Positions 44,541-56,475 of a stretch of DNA of 64,000 nt are shown here, piece by piece (position 1 is the first letter of the stretch; every line of letters begins with the position of its first letter). Under the pieces are notes generated by a model. The model was not told where the DNA came from. It was given only the letters and a program-made list of their open reading frames with translations, and searched no databases. This DNA comes from Gnetum montanum. Taxonomy: Eukaryota; Streptophyta; Gnetopsida; Gnetales; Gnetaceae. The position numbers were made by a program, and so were the translations under genes. The DNA lies in contig MNCI01002869.1 in the NCBI GenBank assembly GCA_015680685.1, positions 216,538-280,537 of the forward strand, written 5' to 3'.

Positions 44541-46112
44541 TTTCAACTAGGAAAAATTTCTAAAGTAGCAATTACAATATGGAAATAATCAAAAATCTTG
44601 AGTACAAGATTAGAAACAACTAGGAATTTCCAAGCTAATCATGGTGAATATTTCCCTAAGGTTTTAGAATTATAATTTGATAAATATTAGTTTTTGTTAC
44701 ATTTTATATATGGATGAACTTGTAGAAAGATTGTAATAGAGTTGTGTGCATCTTAGGAGTCAATTCTATGTGTTTTATTGACCATTGTGTCAGTGTGTTT
44801 GATCTTGGTCTTGTGTCTAAGGAAGAGATCTAGATCAATTATACCTTACATCAAGGTTAATCATGTATCTGATTGTAGAGCCTCATGCTTTGCAATATCA
44901 TTAATTATATGAGTGTTTTGGTGTGATGTTCTATGGATTTGTGGATCTACTATATTTGTGATCTTCATTTAATTTTAATAAAAGAGATCATTTCCAACAA
45001 TGTCCAATGTTTGCTTGAAAAAAATCAACTAGAAAATAATTAAATATTGAGGCTTTATCATCTACTAAACTAAAATTCATTACTTAATTTCGTCCACTAT
45101 ATTTTTCCTTTAAGAATACTTTGATGTTCTTTTATTATGAGATGATAAATATGTATACTAGAAGCCTCAAAGAATTACATGCTCAAACCTTCAAAAGAAG
45201 AAATAGAAGAAAAATGATTTGATAAAAATGTAATAATATTCTTAGGTATGTAGTAATAGAATCATTTATATGAAGTGATTCTAGTTTAGATACTTAACCC
45301 TTTCCTATGAGAAATTTAAAAAATTCCTTGCAAGATTAATCTTTAATTTATAATAAGAACATGTGGATTTTAGCTAGAACACTTTTAGTTTCAAAAGTAT
45401 TCCAACATTGTTTAACATTATAAGCTTTAGCATAGACTTTCTAATCTTCAAAATTAAAATAACTTTTATTTGAAAGTATTTGCACTGACATATTTTGCAA
45501 ACTCTTCTTCTATTTGACACCTTCACTCAACAAATTACTTTCCAAACCATTTTGTGTAATTTTTGATTCTATGAGTAGTTTACTAGCACTAGTCAATTAA
45601 ACATATATAACTGACATTTTTTTAAAAATTCATAGACTTTAAAATATGTTTCCCATTATGTCCTATAAACATATTAGCATTCATACAAAAAGGCTTCTAT
45701 TTTTGAAATGTGAAGGAATCAATCCTAGAGAGAAAAATAGAAAAATAATGTAACAAAGTAGCATTTGTATATATTTGAAACATTAGATAAGTAAAATCTA
45801 TCTACCAAATAATAAATTCTATTACTTCCCTACTAATAATTATACCAAATATAATTTTTTGATTTGAATAATTAGAAAATAAAGAGCTAATATTAGAAAG
45901 AAAATATATTTTTTAAAAATTACACCAATCTTATTTATATAAGAAGAAATATTAGAATGGAGATAATCAAGTTTATCTAAATGAATTTCAACCATATTGG
46001 AATTACCTTCAAAAATTTAAGAAATTTTAGGATGCGAAAGAAGATATTTCTAAACCTATGAATTAATCTATTTGATTTATTAAGAGCATTGATGAGCAAT
46101 GTGTATCCCCTA
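44541..46112. other. Spacer between the direct repeats, nothing recognised
   Basis: About 1.6 kb, strongly AT-rich. I see no gene, no tandem repeat and no retrotransposon domain that I can defend. Confidence 0.5.
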
Positions 46113-47050
46113 TGCCTAACCATATGAATCACAAGAGTTCATGCACGATCTAGTCAAATTCCATGGATGGAACTAGTTGAGACATTTAAATTGTTAAGCA
46201 TTGATCATAGGACATTGTCTTCCCACTTGGACTAGTGGTAGCTATGTCACTTATAGTTTAGTCCAAAGTGAGGCATATGATGGTTGATGTTATTGCAGCC
46301 TCATGCTAATCTTAACAATAATAGAGAAATTAATTATTTAACCTCATTAACAATGGGAAGATAACTTATAAACTAGCCTAAGGGCAATGAGTGTTTTTTC
46401 CTAGCTTATTGTACTCATTATGAACCCACGTATCTACTATTAGGATTACCAAGCATTATGCCATTCGACAAACCAAGCAATAATGATGTTTGAATTACCA
46501 AGTAAATACATGTTTTCACTCAAAATTGGTTGCACTCATTTCACCAATTGATTAATATGCATAGAAACATAAATATTAACAAAGTACATGAAGAGAAAAT
46601 TGCATGGAAAGTAAATCTAATCTAACTCAAAGTACTACAGTGAATATGAATCAATCTTAATCTTATTGTTGTTCATGGATTATATCCAAGTACAATGCCA
46701 CTCAAATAAGACGTCGTACAAGTAACTCAAATTCACACTACAAGCACTCACTGATTATTTTCTAAAATCATGAAATAAAATTGCAAGAGTCTAGTAATCA
46801 AAATGATCAAAAGATATCCAATACATGGTGGGAGTCTCGTATTTATAAGCATTTATTATAATTATGACCTTACATTTAAAACATCATAGATATGTTGTAT
46901 GAGGGAATGCTACAATGTAGAAACATTGAATGAGGGGATGCTACAACACACAAGTGTTGTATGAACAGATGCTACAACATAGATGTGCTGTCTATGACAT
47001 TGTAGATGCAACATAGCATCTACGACATTATAGATGCAATGTATCAGTCA

Positions 47051-47859
47051 TTTCATACTCCATCATACCCCCATGACTTACCAAAAACTTGTTCATGAGT
47101 GAACAAAATAGGATCAAGCTTCTTATAAAATTGGAATGTATGGGATTATTGATTGACACTAACTACTAACTAACTCCAAATGTCACATTATAAAATTTTA
47201 TTCAAGTGGTTGTATTACAAAATGATAAAAAGATTGGATAAACATTAAAGTTTACAAAATTTTCAAAGGTCTTCAAAAATCTACTGAAGATGAATCTTCT
47301 TATTATTGCTAGCAATGGTAGACTTCCAACCTTGATTGTTTATGTTATTGATTCTCTTTTTATGTAGAACATGTTTGAAGAATGCACTAAAAATTCATCT
47401 CATCATCCCATGGATTGAGCAAACATGTGATTTTTAAGCCTTAACCTTATATTTGCTCCTATGCATCCATGGGTATATCCTCCTCTATCATTCACTTGGA
47501 TGTGTTTCCTTACCTAGAAAAGGACCTTTAACCTGAGGCTTTCCTTTTAGCATCACCTATGATCACCAAAGGATCATCATTAGTTTTTGTAATCTTCCAT
47601 TATAATTAACCCTTTTTGGATCCCTAAGTTAGCTTAAAATGTTAGCATTGAAGCTAAAGGTGATGATAAAGTACTATTCCAAAGGCTATAAAGTAACTAA
47701 AATCATCAAGTTGTTCATAGTATGTTGATTAATTGCTATTAGTTACCTTAATGCTCAAAAGTATGATGTTAGAAAATTTCGAAAAGTACATCCACAGCCC
47801 CCATGATTAATGAGTGTAGCTTTAGAAGTGCACAAATTTAAATAATTAAAGCCAAAGGT
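47051..47859. other. Unassigned AT-rich stretch before the Tat-II antisense gene
   Basis: No reading frame of note. It may contain the end of the Tat-III LTR and decayed upstream exons of the Tat-II antisense gene; similarity becomes convincing only from about 47860. Confidence 0.4.
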
Positions 47860-50015
47860 CTAGTTCAAAAGATGGCTAAGAAATATTAAATTTGAAGATA
47901 TGTTAATAGAAAAGTAGTAAAATTTATTGAAATTGATGCAAAGTAGTCCCAAAATCATGAAATTCCTATAAAGGTTTGCAGAACTCTTGGTGGTCCATGA
48001 GAAAGAACAATGGATGGTAAAAGATCTCACCCAAATATCTAACACATGGATCCACTACTTGTTCCACATGATGTGGTCATAGGATCTCCTAGAGGCTATT
48101 GGAAGGTCATTCTCAGTGATGACCAAAGGCCATGTGGGGAAATATTACCATGCATATGATAGTGTTAGGGAGGCTTCATCAATGAACACCAATAATGCAG
48201 CAAGAGGGGCATGACTCATCACTAAGATGATGAAGTCAAAAATGCAAATCAAGAAGCCCAACCCAGTGGAGAAGCCTATGCATGAAGTTGAAGAGAGGTG
48301 CAAGAAGTTGTGATTTAGACTCCATGACATGTGATCAGAACTAGCCAGTAAGTATGCACTACTTAGCATCATGTCCCTTTTTTTGGATTTACTATTAGAC
48401 ATTCTAACTTAAATTTGTGCAATGTAGGCAAAAGGGCCCCTACAACAAAAGAGGAGCCCTTGGAGTATGAAGTCCCTCAGCCCAAGGCACACATGGTAGA
48501 TTAGGATGAACAAGCCATCGAAGTCCTAAGGCAACTCAAAGAAGAGGGGTTGTAGTTTGAGGATGGTGGGTTTGATCATTTGTTTCATGGTGTGTAGATG
48601 GATGATCCCCTTGCTCTCACCCCTAAGGGATTATTGGGTAGGATCTTTGCAATTCCATCTTTGTTTTGTTCTTTTTCCTTTCTTTTTTTTTATATTTTTC
48701 TATTTATATCTTTATATATATATATTTGTTTTGTTTTTATGGTCATAAAATGCTTTATGTTACAGCGGCCGATGCTTCTACTAAATGTCTAGAATTAACA
48801 TCCACTTTTCACACACAACCATGGGCAGAAACTCCAAGCAAGTTCATCTTTATGCAAGGTGTAGTGGATGATATGATTTCCTAGCTTAAATAGATAGACC
48901 CTGAGATAGGTATGTTTACTTTATTGTCATTACCTCTTCTCTCCTTTTTTTTGTTTGTGTTTTTGTTTTGTTTATTTAGTTGGTTTTTTGTTCTATTTAT
49001 CTTACAACTAATGTATCACCACTTGGGATAATAGGCTTATGACTCAAATGGGACATGAACAAAGTAGTCCAAGTTGATGCTATACCTGAGTTCCCTCCCA
49101 AGGTGGAGCCAGTGCCTCATCATGTATACAATGAGGAAAGTAAGTGCACACTGCACTCCGCACGAGCATTGTAGGAGTATACGCTTGTGAACAAGGAGTT
49201 GTGGAAGAAAGTGCAAGAGCTTTAGGAATAAAAGGTGAACTAGGCAACTATATTGGAAGATTTACAATCATGTTATGACTTCCTAGCAGCATGTGACAAG
49301 TCAAATGGTAGCTAGCACATGACTATGATTGATTACACGAAGTAGTGGTCTGCTTTTTGGTGTAAGAATGAGGCTACCTATGAGGTCATTAAACAACATT
49401 TGCAGATGGACCTCATAGCCAGGAAAAATCAAGATTGGAAGGATTATAGTGTAAAAGTGTATGAATACGGCCAAACTCAAAAGAACCGCAAACATCATTA
49501 CAAGCTAAAATGCAAAGCCTACCACAAGAAATACAAGGATGAGTCTGTAGAGTGCCAATGTCAAGAGATATTCCTTGATGCAATTAGTGCAAAGTAGGAA
49601 TAAAAAATGTTCACGAGCCATGTAGTGATTAGTGAGTCCCTGGAGAGATAGATCACTATTCCTTCTAGATAGGTCACTTCTACAACATTTTTGCTAGGGC
49701 TACCCACATGGATAGCCATGGAGAAAGGTAAAAGCCTCGTGGGCATTGATTTGGGCAAGGGGGATTAGACATGCATGTCAGAGGATGAAATCCTCCAATG
49801 CCTAGAGGCTTGCCTCAACAAGATGCCTCCAAACATGGATGTGGGCCTATGTCAGGTTAGTTTAACATACTTTATTATTGTCTACTTCATTATAATTTTA
49901 CATGTTATCCCATTTACTGACTGGTTTATTATTCCATTTTTGTTTGGCACATGCTCCAAGTGAGGGTGCAGGATCCAACAAAGTAGCAAATGAAGACAAA
50001 GGGGAAGAACCTTAG
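47860..50015 (+). pseudogene. Antisense gene of Tat-II, degenerate, splice sites conserved
   Basis: Homologous to the Tat-I gene from late exon 4 to the end. Exon parts: about 47860-48347 (WLRNI, AELLVVHEKEQW; WLRSNI and TEFLVVRGENKF in Tat-I); 48428-48637 (starting in phase 1 with Lys-Arg as at 19667); 48766-48909 (W-AETPSKF and GVVDDMIS; W-MEMPSKRDF and GVAEEVVK in Tat-I); 49035-49855 (PKVEPVPHHVYNEE, QDWKDYSVKV, KHHYK); last exon to TAG 50013-50015 with an acidic end. Donors GTAAGT (48348), GTATG (48910) and GTTAGT (49856) fall at Tat-I positions. More than ten stops. Tat-II gag-pro is on the other strand, as in Tat-I. Confidence 0.82.
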
Positions 50016-50228
50016 CTTCCCATTTCACCTTGCAATTTGAAATGCTTAAGATGTAGCCCTATTTTTGGGCACTTTGTGTCTTTTTGGATATTTCATGTTG
50101 TTGATGTAATTTTGGACTACATATTTTATTGATGATTTAATGAGAGATATGATAATTATTTGCTTCTTATTTTGTCACTTTAACTTATAATTCAGTTGAT
50201 ATTATTATGATTTTAACTTATGATTTAG

Positions 50229-50372
50229 TTGATGTAATTAGGCCCTTTGTGGGCCCCATGCTATTTTAAGGCCATGGCAGCAGGGCCATTACTAGTTTAA
50301 GGCCTTGGCGAGCCATGTGATAATTTAAGGCCTTTCCAAGTCATGTGGTAGTTTAAGGCCTCTTCAGGCCTC
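50229..50372 (+). repeat. AGTTTA-hairpin array of Tat-II, decayed
   Basis: Four or five copies around TTTAAGGCC. The last, AGTTTAAGGCCTCTTCAGGC, fits AGTTTA-N2-GCC-N6-GGC exactly. It lies between the 3' ends of the antisense gene and of protease, as array 3 does in Tat-I. Confidence 0.75.
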
Positions 50373-50599
50373 ATTTTCTTTTCTTTCCTTTTTTTTTGCT
50401 AAAAGAAATTGTAACTAATGTTAGGAGAAAATAATAAGCAAACTATAATTGTATAGACAAAGGAACAAGAGACAAGTTGGATGGGCAAGTGAATTAGGGA
50501 CATGCCCTAGTCATATAGATGCTTCCTAACCTAATGCGAGTTAAGTGGTAAGTAAATCCTAGAAGACACTAGATTGTACTCCCTTAGGCCATTTTCTAC

Positions 50600-51990
50600 T
50601 ATGGAAAAGGGTAATTTTGCCCATAGGGCTTCCTCATGGAGGTTTCTTGTCTTGCTTGGTTACTTGACATCAGCCAAATAACATTGATTTTCATTACCAA
50701 TAGGTGGTGTGTCCTTAGAGATCTCTACTTCTGACCCTTGTTTGATGTCTACATTGTTAATGGTTAGAGGGGTTACGTTGTCACCAAATATCACCACCTC
50801 ACCACCTTCATAAGGCAAGTGGATCTCCTAACGAATGGGTGAAGAAATGGCCCATAACTAGGCTAACCAAGACCTTCCTAAGATTAGGTTGAATCCTAGA
50901 ACCTCTTCAATCATGATGAATTTAATGTTTGTGTGGAATTTCTCCCCTACCATGAAATTAATGGTGACTATTCCCTTGACAACCATGCATGTTCCGCTAA
51001 AGGATTTCAAACATGTCATTGTTGTTGGCCTAATTTGATCCACCAGGACAAGTTTGTCAATGACGGGGAATGGGATAACATTCATTGCTACTCCATCATC
51101 TATGTGCACCCTGCAGATCTTATATTGACCCATGCAAATCATTATGAACATAGGTGCAATGGTTACTTGACCTTGTTAGGATTAGCTTTGATTACTTCAT
51201 CATGAAAGGTTAAGGGTGTTGACCTTGGTTGTTTGGTTGTAGGCAAGAGCATGATGGTGTGGATAGCCTTTTCATCTATTGACATGTCTTCCTTAATAGA
51301 AATAGATTCCAAAATGTGAACCAAGGCTTCATGATGAGTGTGGTAAGTCATAATTGATTCATACAGGCTTAAAATTGTATTTTTCTATTTTAGAGCTTAT
51401 TTGACCTGTCCCAATGCATCCAAAAAATCTTTTCCAACATTAGCTTTTTTGGTGGTTTTTACCTCCTTCATACATCCTAGGAGATAGATTTCTTGAGGAG
51501 GAGATTTGGTTTTTGTTTGGATGGTGGGCCTTTAAGCCTTGTTGCTTGTCTATTGGTTGTTCGTTTTAGTGTTAGTGGGCTAAGATGGCAAGTTCATAGG
51601 TACAGCTGCCAAAGGAGTAGGCTTAGGAGGACCTAGTTCTATGTGTTCCCTAGTCATCTTGTTAGCCAGACACTCATCATTTCTCCTTGGATGAGTAGGT
51701 TGTGATGTAGTCCCCACAACCAAACCCTAGGAAGGTGGAGGATCTACAAGCTTCGGCACCTTGATGATAAAAAGGTGTTTAGGATATCATTTCTATGACG
51801 TGCGATAGAGCCCTTCCCACAAAGGGTGTCATGGGTAGCTAAGGTGGTGCCTTGATGATAAAGAGGACCTATGGACTAGTTGACATTGAGGCCCCGATAT
51901 CACCAAAGGGCATGCCAAAAAAAATGGGTCATGTGCCAATTCTACATCATCATCAACGCTAATAGCATTGATGATATAACCTACACCGTT
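50600..51990 (-). pseudogene. pro: Tat-II protease and linker, degenerate
   Basis: Clear retropepsin region at 51130-50858: HIDDGVAMNVIP (active site, Asp present), TCLKSFSGTCMVVKG and FNLILGRSWLA, each aligning with Tat-I protease. Upstream (51990-51360) is the linker with charged and proline-rich phrases. Stops and small indels elsewhere. It would process Gag-Pol. Confidence 0.82.
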
Positions 51991-51999
51991 GGCATTTAG

Positions 52000-54114
52000 T
52001 AGGCCCTAATAGACTTTCATGGACTAGTTCTCTGGCTAGATAGGATTACTTTCATTAAGGACTAGCTTGCCTTGATCAATCATGCATTGGATGTCATCCT
52101 TCAGCACTAAGCAATAATCTATGTTTTGGCTATGCAGCTAATCATAGTTGCAAAACTAATCTAGTCTAAAGTTCTTAGGTATTAGAGGAAAATTTGGCAT
52201 AGCCATGGAAGGGTTTTGAAGGACCTCATAGTACCACTCATGGCACTTTCACGCATCTTCTGACATTTTTTTGTGATAGATGTGCCCAACACTAAGCAGT
52301 TGATCCAAAATCTTTGATAACTTTATTGGCAAAGAGGTGTACTTTGAGCGATCCTTGCACTCAAAGATTGGCCTTAGGGGAGCTTGCCCCATGGCTACTA
52401 ATGATGCAAGTTGGTTGGTTCCCACATTGCCAAAACTCAATTCTTTGTTGTTTTTGGCTAGGACTTTAGGTGCCTTGGCCACTAACTTTTTGTTGTTAGT
52501 CTTGGCTTCATCAACCATAGCTACCACAATTGTTGTGGCTTTCCCCTTTTCGTTGTCTTTCATCACATGTGCATTTTTATAGGCCACATAAGCCAGGTTC
52601 CTATTGGTTTCAGCTGCATCCTATATGCTCTTTGTCTAAGAAAAAGCTTGGCTAAGGGAATATAGGGCTAAATGTTATAGCTTTGATTTAATGAAATTGT
52701 TTACTACACCCTTAAAAATGGCTTGCAGTTGGATTTCAACTATTGGCTCATAGATCTCGTTAAGGGAGGCACTCCAATGTTGTATGAATTTTTGCACTAG
52801 TTCCAATGCTCCTTATTTAATGTTCATTAGCTAATCTAACGTGGCCTCAAGCTTCAAGTTGTACTTGAAGTAGGTTACAAAATGGCTTAGCACCTTCTCT
52901 AGAGTTGAGATGGAAGCCCTAGAGAGTGCACGATACCAGTCAAGAGCTTTGCCAGTTAGAGACATGGTGAAAATGTAGATGATGGCATGTGGCCATGCTT
53001 GCAATAATAAGCACTTAGAATGGAAAGTTACTAAGTGAGCATTGGGGTCACCCTCACTCGGGGGAGTTAGACCCCAAGAAGCAATGTTAGTTGAGGAACC
53101 GCAGAGCTAATGAGATTATCTTGGTAGAAGTCCATTATGTGGACCATTTTCGAGTTGGCCACCTTAAGCTACTTGGCCTCCTCTATGAGGGTTTAGATAA
53201 GTTGAAATGCTTGGTCTAGACTCAGAGATGTCATAGAGGGTTGCATTAGCTATACCATTGGTAGTGCTGTTGGACTAGCCCACAGCCCTATTGTGGGTTG
53301 TGCTACCACATGTGAAGCTTGGTAAGTTTGTTGCTACATGTACTGTAGCACATGTGATAGTTGTATAGTGGGTATAGATGTTGTGGCCCATCACATTATT
53401 AAGGCTATGGATATTATTGGTGGTGGGATTAAGATGAATGGGATAATAAAAATGTGGTGTCACAGATGCTAATTGTGAAGGTTGAACAAACTACTAAGGA
53501 ATGACAAATGAAAGGAAGTAGAAGGTCACATTCCTTGTTGTGTAGGTAGGACTTGGTGGCTGGCTACCACTGGCAAAGACTTGGGCTATGGAAGTATCAT
53601 GGCTGCCTCAAAGAAGGTAGAGGACTATGATTGGTGCAGTAAGAAAATAGATGTAGGTTGTTGGACAGAGACATAGAACAGGATGTTGCTGTTAGAGTGG
53701 GATTCAAACTCCTCTTGCCCATCTTGCAGGGGTTCATCATAGTTTGATGCTACATCTTGCTCTCTTGGCCTACTCACCCTGACAAGTTGGTCCAAGATCC
53801 ACTTGAAGATCTCAATGAGTGATATGACCATGTCAGGGGTGGGAAAGAACTCCTCCCATTTCAGTGGATGATCTTGAAACTATGCTTTACTTCCATCTCT
53901 TGGTGGTCCAATGATAGGCCTGCCTAAAATTTTGTGCATAGGAAGTTGTACCGTTCATCATCGAGTGCCCTCTATTTAGGTGATTGGTATCATAGTCTAA
54001 GAGACTACCATTGTGTTCGTACTAGGCTAGGTGGTTGCTCAACATCTTCCACATGTTGAATGGGGTAAGCCACCTCCAAGCTCAATGCAATAGTCAAGGA
54101 GTTAATGGGTTCAT
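52000..54114 (-). pseudogene. gag: Tat-II gag, degenerate
   Basis: Start MNP at 54114 corresponds to the Tat-I start. Capsid core between about 52920 and 52600: FVTYFKYNLK, LELVQKFIQHWSASLNE, FKGVVNNFIKSKL, all with counterparts in Tat-I. A zinc-knuckle remnant and the IDQGKL block are near 52150-52080. Many TAG/TGA at Gln/Trp positions. Confidence 0.84.
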
Positions 54115-54563
54115 TTTACTATGTAGGGAAGACATGAGAAAATAAGATGCTTGTAGAAAATATTTAAGTGTAGAAAAATTTAAAATAAAATGGCTAAGTA
54201 TGAAAACTGTAAAAGATAGGCCAAAATGACTATGTTTGGGAACATTGAAAAAAAAACTATCTCTAGTGTTACACTTGTCACACTATGAGGGACTGTTACA
54301 CTCATAGGGTTGTCATGCTCTAGAGAACACTCAGAGCTTGATGCAATGGACATAGTTTGGGCTTTCTATCCTACAGGGTTCTACGAGAACCATCAACTAG
54401 ATCCAATCTACACCAACCAGAATGTAGACCACTCCTGCATTGGCCCATGATCTAGCTACTACTGTGGTAGGTTCACAAGGGTGTTACATCTATGATAGAT
54501 AGCCACTAGCGATAGGGGTGTAGAAAACATGTGGGACTACCCTTGAGCATAGAAGGAATGGGA

Positions 54564-54582
54564 GGCCATCCTTCTAGCACCA
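54564..54582 (-). other. Tat-II primer binding site, tRNA-Asn type
   Basis: Minus strand TGGTGCTAGAAGGATGGCC, differing from the Tat-I site at two positions, one of them a lost CpG. It is separated from the LTR end by five bases, as in Tat-I. Confidence 0.78.
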
Positions 54583-54587
54583 AAAAC

Positions 54588-56475
54588 TATGACATCTGAA
54601 AACATCAGTGTCTAGAACACTGAGAGGTCCACGGGCATACAACCTAACCCCAAATCCATGCCAGGGCTATGCTGGGGAAATGGAAACAAGGTTCCCTAAA
54701 TGATCTGGTCAATTAGATAGGGACTTACATGGTGTAAAAATAAGCATTTTTAAAGGGAGTTTATAGAACATTATGCATGGGAGCTAGGACAACTAGCAAG
54801 AGCATAGTGTAGAGTCTTGGCCAAACAATAGCAATGTAAATGTGAAAATGTGTATTGATAGCAGAGAAATGCTAGAGGTATGCTAAAATTTTGAAATAAA
54901 TGCTAAGAAAGAAAATGGAACAAAGGTTTCGAAGTAGAGAAATGCACCATCCCAAAACTAGGGAGCGTAACTTTTGCTTGAACAGGATGTGAAATTGGTA
55001 TGTTGTGTCAAATAGGAATAGTGATAGCATCGCAATGGAATCACAATCTCTGGGACATCAAGGATGTAGTGCTAGTAGTTGCAAGGAAGACTAGGCCTAT
55101 TGGGTTGATGGTCATCATGCTCTGTGGATGCAAGGAAGATGACATCATGGTACTTGCTAATGTGTGAAGCTTAGGTGCTTAGGTGGGAGAGTAGCTAAGA
55201 TGTTGAGAATGCTAAAATGCTTAATACTCTTATGATTTTTTAACCTCTAAAGTGCTAAACATCAGGGTATTTATAGGGCTAGGTTTGGTATGAAATGTGG
55301 ATTGGGTGCCACGTGGCTTGGGTGTCACATGGCATGGGTGTAGACAGGTCACGCTAACATGTTATGCTCTTTGTAACAAAGTGTTATACTCCATAGGATA
55401 GGAATGGGAACCCAAAGACTATTGAATTGTAACCACACTACCCAAATTCCATGTGCTAGAGTCTAAGAGACCACCATGTACTTACAAACAATTTCAAAAC
55501 AAATGCAACTTGGAGACTACACTCTAGGACTACGTCTTCCCCCTCTTCTAAGTAGGGTCAAGCATAGGGATAATTTCAGGGATCAATGATGGCTACAAAA
55601 GAAATGCAAACTATTGATATTGGCTATCAGAGGGATGTCAAAGTTGAGATGAAGGTTGATGCTAAGTTCTAGAAGCTTCTGGAGGGTTTTAGAGGCATTT
55701 TCCCTATGTCAAGCTGGCTATGCTACATAGCATAGTAGAGTGTAGTAGGAACACTTAGTGAAATTTTAAAAATTTTTATTTTCCACACCCATCATGCTAT
55801 ATATGTTGCATAGCATAGAAAAGTGTAGCATGAGTACTCTAATAAATTTTAACAAAATTTATAATGTTTCTTCATGGCACGCTGACCACACTCTAGGGTG
55901 TAGTAGGATAGGTAGCCTCGAAAGTTAGAAAATTTCCAAATGCATCTTCCATGTTGAGCTAGCTTGATAGATCCTTGTCCAAAACTTGGGCAAAATTTGG
56001 CCCTAAAACCTGTGTCAATCTTGCAACGCTATGCAACATAGTAGAGCATGACAACTCAAGAGATAGAAAATTTTCCAAACTAATTTTTCCAGCTTAATCA
56101 CTTTTGACAAACTCTAGCCTGGTACTTGGATGGACTGGCAATTGGGACATGTGTCAAGCTAGGTATGTTGGAGAGCGTAGCAAGCTTGATAGAGCATAGG
56201 AATTTTTCCAAACTATTTGGTCCATCCAAAGCAATCCTTAACTACTTATGACTTGGCATTTGTATAGACTGGCCATGGAAGTGTGTTCTACATTGGTCAT
56301 GCTGGGGAGTGTAGTAGGAAAACTTAGAAAAATTTTGCAAAAAATAGGACTTGAGGTCTGCTACGCTATCTACACTATAGAACATAACATTGAACCTAGA
56401 AAAATTTCACCCAAGTTTTGATACTTAGAAAAATTTGCTGATGAATTGTAAGAGCTTGAAATTGGTGGTGTTTCA
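54588..56475 (-). mobile_element. Tat-II 5' LTR (1888 bp)
   Basis: Start TATGACATCTG corresponds to TGTACCGACCG in Tat-I; end GGTGTTTCA at 56475. Minus-strand TATAAATA at 55268-55275. Upstream of the TATA box in element orientation (55700-56400) lie words such as TGCTACATAGCATAG and GTTGCATAGCATAG, the same word family as in the solo LTR at 37377. The flanking DNA at 56476 is Tat-IV gag, so Tat-II inserted there. The other end of Tat-II is not in the window or is destroyed. Confidence 0.83.

Larger units (their letters stand above)
42382..47050. mobile_element. LTR-like direct repeat pair, non-coding element
   Basis: A block of about 910-940 bases occurs twice in the same orientation: 42382-43101 plus 44351-about 44540, and 46113-about 47050. 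Shared features include CATATGAATCACAAG, CCAATTGATTAATATGCAT, CAATCTTAATCTTATT, and, near the end, two or three units with TATGAGGGGATGCTACAA. The spacer 44541-46112 has no reading frame and no clear primer site or polypurine tract, so direction is unknown. I read it as a non-autonomous LTR element; the outer target duplication was not found, so an ancient segmental duplication remains possible. Confidence 0.65.

Noticed and set aside
48557-48884. Overlapping Phe/Tyr-rich frames of 63-72 codons, membrane-protein-like
   Set aside because: They read through the T-rich intron of the Tat-II antisense gene (48638-48765).
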